In this document: one piece after another, positions 56,651 to 64,000 of the stretch
Layout of the letters: every line of letters starts with the position of its first letter
Position numbering within the stretch: the stretch's first letter is position 1
From: Lachnospiraceae bacterium
GTDB lineage: Bacteria; Bacillota; Clostridia; Lachnospirales; Lachnospiraceae
Length of the DNA: 64,000 bases
Reading direction: 5' to 3'
Assembly (NCBI GenBank): GCA_019423745.1
Contig: JAHZAV010000007.1
Location: 38,082-102,081, forward strand
The notes under the pieces: generated by a model
Database searches by the model: none
Told to the model about the DNA's origin: nothing
The model's input: only the letters and a program-made list of their open reading frames with translations
Translations under genes and position numbers: made by a program

Positions 56651-57667
56651 TTATTGAAATCCGATCAGTCTTTTCGCTACAACATAAGCAAGGGAAGAAA
56701 TTTTCCGTCCGGATTTTCCCGGCAAATTCATGGTCTGTCCTAAAATTCCATAACGGATCTTTACATACGTTTTTGCATCTTTTTTTCTTAAATAGACCCA
56801 GAGTTCTTTCTTTTTGTCAAGATTTTCCCGTTCTTTGGAACGAATACATAATATAGAAGAAACAGTCATCATAATCGCCAGATAATTAATCATATATTTC
56901 TTCAGCTTCTTATTAGGTATCTCTTTCATTTGATACATATCAATCATTTTCTTTGTGACAAAAATCTGCTGATCCACACGTTTTATCATAACTTTTTCAT
57001 TAACAGACTGATCTTCCCGCCCAATATAGTAACGATAAAAATCTTCATCCATATAGTACATTTTCCTCACATGAGGTAATGGATAATACACATAGATATT
57101 ATCTACATAAAAGGTATGTTTCGGCAAACGCAACTGACAAAGCTGTAATAATTCTGTACGGTAAATGACAGAATGCATCAGTATATATTGGTCCAAATGA
57201 AAATGTCCGATATCAGACCAATGGAAAATTTCATCTTGTGGCAGTACATTTCGATAATGGATACATTTTTTATTTGCCATACCTTCTTTTTCATAGACAT
57301 AGTTGGCAATCAGCATATCCACTTGCTGTCCTTCTTCTTCAAATCCTCGCAACACCTGAAGAATACGATGCAAAGATTCTTCATTTACCCAGTCATCACT
57401 GTCCACCACTTTGAAATATTTCCCTGTAGCGCTTGCCAGTCCACTGTTAACGGCATCTCCATGTCCGCCATTTTCTTTATCAATTACCTTAATAATATCC
57501 GGATACTTATCGGCGTATTCATGTCCTATTTTTGATGTGTTATCCTTTGATCCATCATTTACAATGATAATCTCTACATCTTCTCCCCCGGGAAGAATGC
57601 TTTCAATTGCATGAGACATATATTCCTCCGAGTTATAACAAGGGATTGCAAATGAAATGTATTTCAT
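56651..57667 (-). CDS. Family 2 glycosyltransferase
   Basis: 338 residues. GT-A fold: ISFAIPCYNSEEYMSHAIES, VEIIIVNDGSKDNTSKIG, and DXD region YFKVVDSDDWVNEESL. C-terminal helical half with KKELWVYLRKKD. Acts on an unknown acceptor, probably in surface glycan synthesis. Single gene, divergent from the phosphofructokinase gene. Confidence 0.9.
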   Translation of the reverse strand: MKYISFAIPCYNSEEYMSHAIESILPGGEDVEIIIVNDGSKDNTSKIGHEYADKYPDIIKVIDKENGGHGDAVNSGLASATGKYFKVVDSDDWVNEESLHRILQVLRGFEEEGQQVDMLIANYVYEKEGMANKKCIHYRNVLPQDEIFHWSDIGHFHLDQYILMHSVIYRTELLQLCQLRLPKHTFYVDNIYVYYPLPHVRKMYYMDEDFYRYYIGREDQSVNEKVMIKRVDQQIFVTKKMIDMYQMKEIPNKKLKKYMINYLAIMMTVSSILCIRSKERENLDKKKELWVYLRKKDAKTYVKIRYGILGQTMNLPGKSGRKISSLAYVVAKRLIGFQ

Positions 57668-57821
57668 AACTTTTTCCTCCTCAATCTGTTTAGTATTATA
57701 TAGTATTCCTGCCTTTTTTCCAACTTAAACTTTGCAAAATCTTCTTTGTGTGATTGTAAAAAAAGTTTTTTTCCGTTATATTTATTTATATAACTATGCA
57801 CATCATTGGAGGTAAAAAGGC

Positions 57822-59051
57822 ATGAAAAAAAATATCATTGTGGGACAATCCGGAGGTCCGACCGCTGTCATTAACGGAAGCTTATACGGAGTTGCTTCAG
57901 AAGGGGTAAAAAAGACAGAGGATATCGGAACCGTATACGGTATGATTAATGGAATCGAAGGATTTCTCCACGGTAATTATATGGATCTGGGTGCTCTTGA
58001 CAAAACAAATGAACTGGAACTTATACGCACAACTCCCGGAGCATATCTTGGCTCCTGTCGATATAAACTGCCAGAGGATCTTCACGATCCTGTTTATCCG
58101 GAACTTTTCCGCCGCTTCGAAGAACTTAATATTGGCTATTTCTTTTACATCGGAGGAAATGATTCCATGGATACAGTAAGCAAACTGTCTCGCTATGCAG
58201 GCTTTATGAACAGCAGTATCCGTTTTATCGGCGTCCCCAAGACAATTGATAATGATCTTGTAGAAACAGACCATACTCCCGGGTATGGAAGTGCCGCAAA
58301 ATATGTCGCAACAACGGTTCGGGAAATCGCGATTGACGCCTCTGTATATGACAATAAAAAATCCGTCACTATCGTAGAAATTATGGGCCGCCATGCCGGC
58401 TGGCTGACAGCTGCAAGCATGCTGGCAAGGAAATTCAAAGGAGACAATCCGGTTCTGATTTATCTTCCTGAAGTAGCCTTTGACCCTGATGCATTCATTG
58501 AAAAAGTACGTACTTCTCTCGAAAAAACTCCTAACCTTGTAGTATGTATTTCCGAAGGGATCAACGATGGAAATGGTACTTTTATCTGTGAATATGCAAG
58601 TGAAGTCGGAACAGATAATTTTGGTCATAAAATGCTGACCGGTTCCGGAAAATATCTGGAAAATTTAGTTAAAGAAAAGCTGGGCGTCAAAGTGCGTTCT
58701 GTAGAGTTAAATGTATGTCAGCGCTGCTCCTGTGCTCATCTATCCCGAGTAGATTTAGATGAGGCAGTAAATGCAGGGATTTATGCCGTACAGGCTGCTC
58801 TTGCAGGAGAAAGCGGAAAAATGATTACATTTATCCGAAATAAAAGCGTTCCTTATGAATTATCTTATGGCACGGCAGATGTCAATATCATTTGCAATAA
58901 AGAAAAACCAGTTCCGGCACAGTGGATAATTGGTGAAGGTTCCGATATCAGTGAAGATTTTATAGATTATGTTCGTCCTCTTACTCAGGGACATGTCGAA
59001 CTTCCCACCAAGAACGGAATTCCGCTCTTTGCCTACAGAAAAGAAAATTAG
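57822..59051 (+). CDS. 6-phosphofructokinase, PPi-dependent type
   Basis: 409 residues. Substrate motifs: GQSGGPTAVINGSLYGV, FFYIGGNDSMDTVSKLS, GVPKTIDNDLVETDHTPGYGSAAKY and EIMGRHAGWLTAAS. Lys in PKTIDNDL is the usual mark of pyrophosphate-using enzymes; GGND replaces GGDD, so the phosphate donor needs testing. Strong GGAGG site. It phosphorylates fructose-6-phosphate in glycolysis. Confidence 0.88.
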   Translation: MKKNIIVGQSGGPTAVINGSLYGVASEGVKKTEDIGTVYGMINGIEGFLHGNYMDLGALDKTNELELIRTTPGAYLGSCRYKLPEDLHDPVYPELFRRFEELNIGYFFYIGGNDSMDTVSKLSRYAGFMNSSIRFIGVPKTIDNDLVETDHTPGYGSAAKYVATTVREIAIDASVYDNKKSVTIVEIMGRHAGWLTAASMLARKFKGDNPVLIYLPEVAFDPDAFIEKVRTSLEKTPNLVVCISEGINDGNGTFICEYASEVGTDNFGHKMLTGSGKYLENLVKEKLGVKVRSVELNVCQRCSCAHLSRVDLDEAVNAGIYAVQAALAGESGKMITFIRNKSVPYELSYGTADVNIICNKEKPVPAQWIIGEGSDISEDFIDYVRPLTQGHVELPTKNGIPLFAYRKEN

Positions 59052-59062
59052 CAGACAAAAAA

Positions 59063-59095
59063 AGCAGGTGGTACATTAAGCGTACCTCCTGCTTT
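59063..59095. terminator. Bidirectional terminator
   Basis: 13-bp stem with one mismatch (AAGCAGGTGGTAC with GTACCTCCTGCTT), A-run before and T-run after. Serves the phosphofructokinase gene and the convergent phnX gene. Confidence 0.8.
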
Positions 59096-59142
59096 TCCTT
59101 TTTCATTGACCTGCAGTGTCTCTGTTTTCTGAAGATTATCTT

Positions 59143-59910
59143 TTATACATAATCTAAAATTCCACGGATATCACGAACAACTGCATCTGCTCCTGCTTCT
59201 TTGTATTTCTTCTCAGCCAAACTCAGTTTTTCGTCTTTCTCCTCTTCTGAAAGTGCATCAAATTCTTCTCGTGAAAGCCCTACAAGAGAACTACCTTCCA
59301 AAATTCCGATCGTAAATACACCTGCATTTTTTCCTTCTTTAATATCGGAAATAGTATCTCCGACTTTAATGACCTTATCAACAGAAGTGACCTTTAACTG
59401 TTCCATATTTTTAAAGATCATATATGGATAAGGACGTCCCATATTCCCAGTAGAATCCGGACTATACCAGCAATCCGGAGTATATCCCAGCTCTGCTGCT
59501 TTTGAAACAACAATTTTCATCATCACATCTGTGTATCCTGTTGTCGATCCGATTTTAATTCCTCTATTTCTAAGCTCTTTTACGACCTCCAGTACATAGG
59601 GTTTGGGATCTGAATACTGATCCAATATGTTTAAAAGTGCCGGCTCATAGCTCTCATACATTTTATTGGCATCGGCATCTTCCGGATCTCTCCCGTATTT
59701 TTCTTTCCAAGCTGCTTTAATTCTTGGCATTTCCAGCATCGTGCGAATATGCGCCCATTTCAGCATTCCCATTGGCTCACGCACCTCTTCCATCGTAGGT
59801 TCTACTCCGGCATTTCTAAATACTTCTGTAAAGACCTGAACTGGTGCAAAACATCCATAATCTACTGTCGTTCCTGCCCAGTCAAAGATTACTGCTTCCA
59901 TTTTATTCAT
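59143..59910 (-). CDS. phnX: Phosphonoacetaldehyde hydrolase
   Basis: 255 residues of the HAD superfamily. Nucleophile Asp10 in AVIFDWAGTTVDYG, Schiff-base Lys in PMGMLKWAHIRTML, motif II GSTTGYTDVMM and motif III VIKVGDTISDIKEGKNAG. It splits phosphonoacetaldehyde into acetaldehyde and phosphate. Last gene of the aminoethylphosphonate operon, 27 nt after phnW. Confidence 0.95.
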   Translation of the reverse strand: MNKMEAVIFDWAGTTVDYGCFAPVQVFTEVFRNAGVEPTMEEVREPMGMLKWAHIRTMLEMPRIKAAWKEKYGRDPEDADANKMYESYEPALLNILDQYSDPKPYVLEVVKELRNRGIKIGSTTGYTDVMMKIVVSKAAELGYTPDCWYSPDSTGNMGRPYPYMIFKNMEQLKVTSVDKVIKVGDTISDIKEGKNAGVFTIGILEGSSLVGLSREEFDALSEEEKDEKLSLAEKKYKEAGADAVVRDIRGILDYV

Positions 59911-59937
59911 AATGATTGTATCCTTCTTTCTGCTATT

Positions 59938-61047
59938 TTAGCTCACCTTTTTTTCTTCCATACGTGAGAAAAATTGAGCAAATATATCGCTTAACTGTTC
60001 AATATCTTCTTTGTAAATTTCACCGATATTTCCAATGCGGAATGTATCGGCATCTGTTACCTTACCTGGATAAATCGCATATCCTCTTTCTTTAATAAAT
60101 TCATACATTTCTTCGAAAGAAAAATCATGATGTTCTGGATAGAAGAAAGTTGTGATAATTGGACCTTGATGTTCTTCTCCAATGTAAGATTGGATTCCCA
60201 TCTCTTTCATTCTCTCAATAAGCAAACGATTATTATCATAGTAACGTTGAGAGCGGGCTGTAATTCCGCCTTCTTCTTTCAACTCTTCTATCGCTTTTGC
60301 AAACGCAAGCACAGTATGAGTAGGTGAAGTGAATCTCCATTTTCCATCCTTTTCCATTGTTTTCCACTGATCATATAAATCCAATGCAAGACTCCTTGCC
60401 TTTCCTGCACTTTCCATTAACTTTTCCCGGTTGCAGATAATAAATGAAAAGCCCGGAACACCTTGTATACATTTATTTGCACTGCTGATGATAAAGTCTA
60501 TACCCAATTCACCTACAGGAATATCTACCCCGCCAAAACTGGACATTGCATCAACAATCATTGTTTTTCCTGCTTCTTTGACTACCTTCGTTACAGAGGC
60601 AATATCATTGAGTATTCCAGAAGTTGTTTCACTATGTACCATGGCCACATGGGTAATGGCAGCATCTCCCTCAAGAATGGCGCTTACTTCTTCTGCTGAC
60701 GGAATTTGATCGTAATTCACACGGTAAATGGTATAATTTATTTTTGCATGTTTGCAAATATCTGCCATTCTTTCCCCATATGCTCCGTTAGCAATAATCA
60801 GAAGTTTCTCTTCTTCTCCCACTGTACTTGTAATGACAGACTCAACGCCAAAGCTTCCACTTCCCTGCATCAGTACTACTGTATAATCTTTTTCTGATAC
60901 ATGAGCCAGTTCAAGAAGTTCTCGGCGGATCTTCTGTGTAATCTGTTTATAATCATCATCCCATGTACAATGATCAAACATCATTTCTTTTTTTACAGTC
61001 TCCGTTGTAGTCAACGGTCCCGGAGTAAGCAGCTTATAACTTTTCAT
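59938..61047 (-). CDS. phnW: 2-aminoethylphosphonate-pyruvate transaminase
   Basis: 369 residues, class V aminotransferase: YKLLTPGPLTTTETVKKEMM, VVLMQGSGSFGVESVI, VHSETTSGILNDI, DAMSSFGGVDIPV and PLP Lys in ISSANKCIQGVPGFSF. Transfers the amino group of 2-aminoethylphosphonate to pyruvate, giving phosphonoacetaldehyde for phnX. Confidence 0.95.
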   Translation of the reverse strand: MKSYKLLTPGPLTTTETVKKEMMFDHCTWDDDYKQITQKIRRELLELAHVSEKDYTVVLMQGSGSFGVESVITSTVGEEEKLLIIANGAYGERMADICKHAKINYTIYRVNYDQIPSAEEVSAILEGDAAITHVAMVHSETTSGILNDIASVTKVVKEAGKTMIVDAMSSFGGVDIPVGELGIDFIISSANKCIQGVPGFSFIICNREKLMESAGKARSLALDLYDQWKTMEKDGKWRFTSPTHTVLAFAKAIEELKEEGGITARSQRYYDNNRLLIERMKEMGIQSYIGEEHQGPIITTFFYPEHHDFSFEEMYEFIKERGYAIYPGKVTDADTFRIGNIGEIYKEDIEQLSDIFAQFFSRMEEKKVS

Positions 61048-61101
61048 TTCTTAATTTCCTCGCTTTATACCTGATTTAACTATTTCTTTGTAATTTTGTC
61101 T

Positions 61102-63750
61102 CTATTTGCATTCCTCTGACAGTGCCTGGTGTTTTTCCAGAAGATCTACTGTCAGCGGTTCTGGAAATACTTTTGGGTTTGCGGATAGATTTTCTGCATC
61201 TGTCTTTTCCCCTTCATAAAGAGCCAGCGGATAGTAGGACTGCAGTTCTTCTCTTCCATTCTCAATAATACACTGAGCCATTTCCATTGCTTTCGCATTT
61301 GTTTCGTCACCTTTATCAACTACCGCTACAGATTCTGTTAAACTAAAGTTCCCTTCTGCCGGATCAATATAGTCAATTGGAAGTCCATCTGCCTTATCGG
61401 CCACTGCCTGTTGGCGAAGTCCAAACCCTATCGCTACTTCTCCTGCACGTACCTTAGTCAACGGAGCTGATCCGGAATCCTCAATATGATCTCCCGCATT
61501 TTCATAAATACCTGTAAGAGCTTCCTTGGCACCATCCTCTCCATACTCTGATATCAGCGCCTGAATCAAAAGCCATGCTGTAGAAGAAGACGCAATATCT
61601 GTCACAGAAATAAAACCTTTGTATTCGGGATTTGCAAGATCTTTTAATGATTCTGGTGCAGGAAGGTTGTTTTCTTCCATCATTTCTGTATTTACAATAA
61701 TGGTACCTTCCTGTGCAGTAATAGGTGCACAGTAAGATGGAAATTCATCAATCGTATTTACATCAAACTCCAGATCTTTAAACATACTGTTCTGTTCTTG
61801 TGCACTGTCCACATAAAATGTACTCATTGTTACCATATCTGCCTCAATATCTGTACCTTCCGCCAGTAGTTTTCCTCCAAGTTCAGAGGTACCGAACGTC
61901 TGGAATGTATACTGTCCTTCGTATCCATTGTCATCCAATGCATGTTTCATAGATTCAATGGCCTCTTCGTCTGCGTTAGAATAAATAATCACCTGATCTT
62001 CATCAGAACTGCTTCCACATGCAGTCATCCCCAGTGCACTTACTCCTACAACACCTGCCATTGCAATTGAAGCTACTCTTTTTAATCCCATTTTTCTAAT
62101 TTTTTTCATATCTACCTTATTCTCCTTTTTTTGACTTCTGTCTGCCAGTTTTTGAAAAATAAATTTACCGGCAGCATTTGTAAATAGAATCAGTAATGAC
62201 AACACGAATATTTCGTTGAATTTGTTGAAATACTGTAATTCTTTGATTTTTGTCGTAATAACCATGGTTCTTGTCCCTGCCAGGAAAATCAATGCACTAA
62301 TCGTTACCATAGCGTTTACGAAATAATAACTGAATACTTCCAGCAACGTAGACACTGCATTGGGAGTTACCACCCGAATAATTGTCTTCGTCCAGTTATC
62401 TCCCATCAACATTGCTGTTGTCTCCCAGGATGCATTCATCTTGGAAAGTGAATTTTTCATCATTAAATATGGTGTAGAAAAGAAATGTACCATATTGCAG
62501 ATGATTAAGATTGCAAATGTATTTTGAAGGGATGTACCGGAAAAGCAGAACAAATATGCCAGACCGATCACCATACCCGGAATTGTATTGGTCACAAGGG
62601 CAATACTGTCAATCACTCCTTTGAGTTTCTGGCTCACACTGCTTCTTGCTGTCACAAGCGCAGCCCCGTATGCCATCAATGTCCCAATAAAAGCTGTTAC
62701 AAGAGCTACCATTAAAGAGTTGGTATAAACACCATAGAGCGTACTGTCCTCAAATACCGTCTGAAAATGTTCCAGTGTAAAAGAAATTCGATAAGGCCAT
62801 TCCTCTACAAATGGGACAATAAATATTACTGCAAATATACACAGAACTCCTATCATAATCACTGCACTTCCCACAGCGCAAGCTACATCCCTTTTCCTGC
62901 TTTTCTTCAGCTCAATCGGTGATATTTTATTGTAACGTACATTATACTTCTCCAAAATATTCAGCACAGTAATGCTGACAATAGAAGGAATCAACATAAT
63001 AATAGCTACAACAGCTCCATTTCCAAAATCTGGAACACTCCCCAGCATTTCCTCATACAAAACACTTGCTACTACTTCAAATTTTCCTCCTATAGAAGCT
63101 GGAATACCAAAATCTGTAAAACACAGGAAAAAAGTCTGTATGAAGGAAGCAGCCAATGTTCCCAGAAGTGGCCGGATAATTGTTATTTTAAAGGTTTGGA
63201 ATGGGGTATCTCCCATCAGCCGGGATACGATCATAAATCGTTTATCGATATATCCCATGGTATTATTAATCAGCATAAAAGAAATCGGCAAGGTATAAAT
63301 AACATATCCAAGTAAAAGGCCGTTAAATCCGTAAATATCGAATAACTGGTGCCCAAACAGCTTTGTCAAAAGGCCTTGCTTACCAAAAGAATAAATAATA
63401 GCAAAGCCGTATGTAATCGTAGGCAGCAACATTGGAAGCACCGCGGCTTTTGTAATAAATCCTTTATAGCGTTTTCCCAGATTTGTATAATGCACCGTAT
63501 AAGCAAGGATAAAAGCAAGAATTGTAGTTACCACTGCACTGCATCCCGCCACAAGGAAACTGTTTCCTACTGCCTGCAGAAAGCCTTTACTGGTAAGAAC
63601 TTCCTTATAATTTCCAAGTCCTATTGCCGCTGTATCCTGCGTAAGTGATTTCGCTATTACCTGTATCATTGGTACTGCCAGAAACGCCAGGAAAAATATA
63701 GCCAATATACTAAAAATAAGTTTAATCTCTTTGTTTTTTCTTCTTCCCAT
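61102..63750 (-). CDS. Aminoethylphosphonate ABC permease fused to substrate-binding protein
   Basis: 882 residues in one frame. Residues 1-545: PhnU/PhnV-type double permease with about 12 membrane segments and two EAA-like loops (ISRLMGDTPFQTFKITIIRPL, WETTAMLMGDNWTKTIIRVV). After KKENKVD a second protein begins, MKKIRKMGLKRVASIAMAGVV, with lipobox ALGMTACGSSSDEDQ and a complete iron/phosphonate-type binding domain. No stop separates them. GGAG lies 12 nt before the internal ATG (62107-62109), so a free binding lipoprotein may also be made. Confidence 0.85.
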   Translation of the reverse strand: MGRRKNKEIKLIFSILAIFFLAFLAVPMIQVIAKSLTQDTAAIGLGNYKEVLTSKGFLQAVGNSFLVAGCSAVVTTILAFILAYTVHYTNLGKRYKGFITKAAVLPMLLPTITYGFAIIYSFGKQGLLTKLFGHQLFDIYGFNGLLLGYVIYTLPISFMLINNTMGYIDKRFMIVSRLMGDTPFQTFKITIIRPLLGTLAASFIQTFFLCFTDFGIPASIGGKFEVVASVLYEEMLGSVPDFGNGAVVAIIMLIPSIVSITVLNILEKYNVRYNKISPIELKKSRKRDVACAVGSAVIMIGVLCIFAVIFIVPFVEEWPYRISFTLEHFQTVFEDSTLYGVYTNSLMVALVTAFIGTLMAYGAALVTARSSVSQKLKGVIDSIALVTNTIPGMVIGLAYLFCFSGTSLQNTFAILIICNMVHFFSTPYLMMKNSLSKMNASWETTAMLMGDNWTKTIIRVVTPNAVSTLLEVFSYYFVNAMVTISALIFLAGTRTMVITTKIKELQYFNKFNEIFVLSLLILFTNAAGKFIFQKLADRSQKKENKVDMKKIRKMGLKRVASIAMAGVVGVSALGMTACGSSSDEDQVIIYSNADEEAIESMKHALDDNGYEGQYTFQTFGTSELGGKLLAEGTDIEADMVTMSTFYVDSAQEQNSMFKDLEFDVNTIDEFPSYCAPITAQEGTIIVNTEMMEENNLPAPESLKDLANPEYKGFISVTDIASSSTAWLLIQALISEYGEDGAKEALTGIYENAGDHIEDSGSAPLTKVRAGEVAIGFGLRQQAVADKADGLPIDYIDPAEGNFSLTESVAVVDKGDETNAKAMEMAQCIIENGREELQSYYPLALYEGEKTDAENLSANPKVFPEPLTVDLLEKHQALSEECK

Positions 63751-63764
63751 GGTTATTCCTCTTC

Positions 63765-63951
63765 CTATGACACCTGCACGGCAACCTGTGGCTGTGCTTC
63801 AAAAAGTGTAAAAATATTATTCTTTTTAATTTCTAATTGATTCAGAATAAATTTCTGTACAAAATTGTTTTCTGGAGTTTTAATAATCTCTTCAGGTCTC
63901 GCAAACTGTGCGATCTTTCCTTCATTAATAATCATAACTCTGTCTGAAAGA
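63765..63951 (-). pseudogene. ABC transporter ATPase, C-terminal fragment (PhnT-like)
   Basis: Only the end of an ATPase is present: LSDRVMIINEGKIAQFARPEEIIKTPENNFVQKFI, the segment that follows the H-switch in PotA/PhnT-type proteins, plus a short tail. Upstream of LSDRV the family sequence is replaced by unrelated DNA with an in-frame TGA just before ATG 63972-63974. The Walker motifs are therefore not contiguous, and the operon seems to have lost its ATPase unless the rest lies beyond an insertion. Confidence 0.75.
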
Positions 63952-64000
63952 TGTAGGACGGATTTTGCGGACATTCAAAATAAAAAAGAATGTGGAGGTA
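63952..64000. mobile_element. Possible insertion-sequence end (IS21-like?)
   Basis: Sequence starting TGTAGGACGGATTTTGCGG interrupts the ATPase gene. ACATTC (63971-63976) and GAATGT form a 6-bp inverted repeat and a GGAGGTA ribosome site lies at the window end, as if a plus-strand gene follows. TTTGCGGACATTC resembles repeats at IS21-family ends as I remember them; only 49 bases are visible, so the family is uncertain. Confidence 0.35.

Noticed and set aside
1..64000. CRISPR arrays
   Set aside because: No regularly spaced 25-40 bp repeats were seen, and no cas-like genes.

Overview
The window looks like the chromosome of a Gram-positive Clostridia species, most likely Lachnospiraceae. This is judged from strong GGAGG ribosome sites, moderate to low GC, CspB-like S8 peptidase, phnXW genes, TnpX-type serine recombinases and the style of the prophage genes. 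No ribosomal RNA or housekeeping marker is present, so the genus is inference.

Positions 1 to about 31083 are a prophage, cut by the left edge of the window. Almost every gene is on the minus strand. Read from its right end it has: a large serine integrase; a CI-type repressor with two face-to-face promoters, each carrying an operator in its spacer; a block of small accessory genes with a diversity-generating-retroelement (DGR) type target protein but no reverse transcriptase; an HUH replication initiator; a radical-SAM-like protein, a C5 methyltransferase, HD and VRR-NUC proteins; a ParA/ParB pair beside palindromic repeats that could be its centromere; an ArpU/RinA-like late regulator; and then a late block with lambda-like head genes (Nu1/GpA terminase, portal, ClpP-type protease with nested scaffold, gpD, gpE) joined to a P2-like contractile tail (sheath, tube, tail chaperone with a T TTT TTA slip site, tape measure). 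HUH Rep plus ParAB, with no helicase, primase or polymerase, suggests a phage-plasmid life style. Two copies of a 66-nt cloverleaf RNA and a repeated 12-bp leader motif are scattered through the early region.

Positions 31084 to 37048 are host sequence: a BceA/MacB-type ABC ATPase cut off by the prophage just after Walker B, its two-component system, an ECF sigma/anti-sigma pair, a double NUDIX protein and the C-terminal half of an S8 peptidase.

Positions 37049 to about 54634 are a second mobile island that split the S8 peptidase gene; the N-terminal half resumes at 54629-55450. The island carries a GH32 fructosidase with its own ABC sugar transporter and LacI repressor, two large serine recombinases, a truncated HUH Rep, a frameshifted HTH gene, a RelE/Phd-type toxin-antitoxin pair, and a cluster of four zinc-ribbon membrane proteins around a Hanks-type kinase and XRE regulators. 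That cluster is the best candidate here for an undescribed system.

From 55450 to the right edge is host sequence again: an amidohydrolase remnant, rubrerythrin, a glycosyltransferase, a PPi-type phosphofructokinase, and a 2-aminoethylphosphonate uptake and breakdown operon (ATPase, a permease fused to a binding protein, phnW, phnX). The ATPase gene of that operon is broken at 63952 by what may be the end of an insertion sequence. The window therefore shows four interrupted or decayed host loci in 33 kb.
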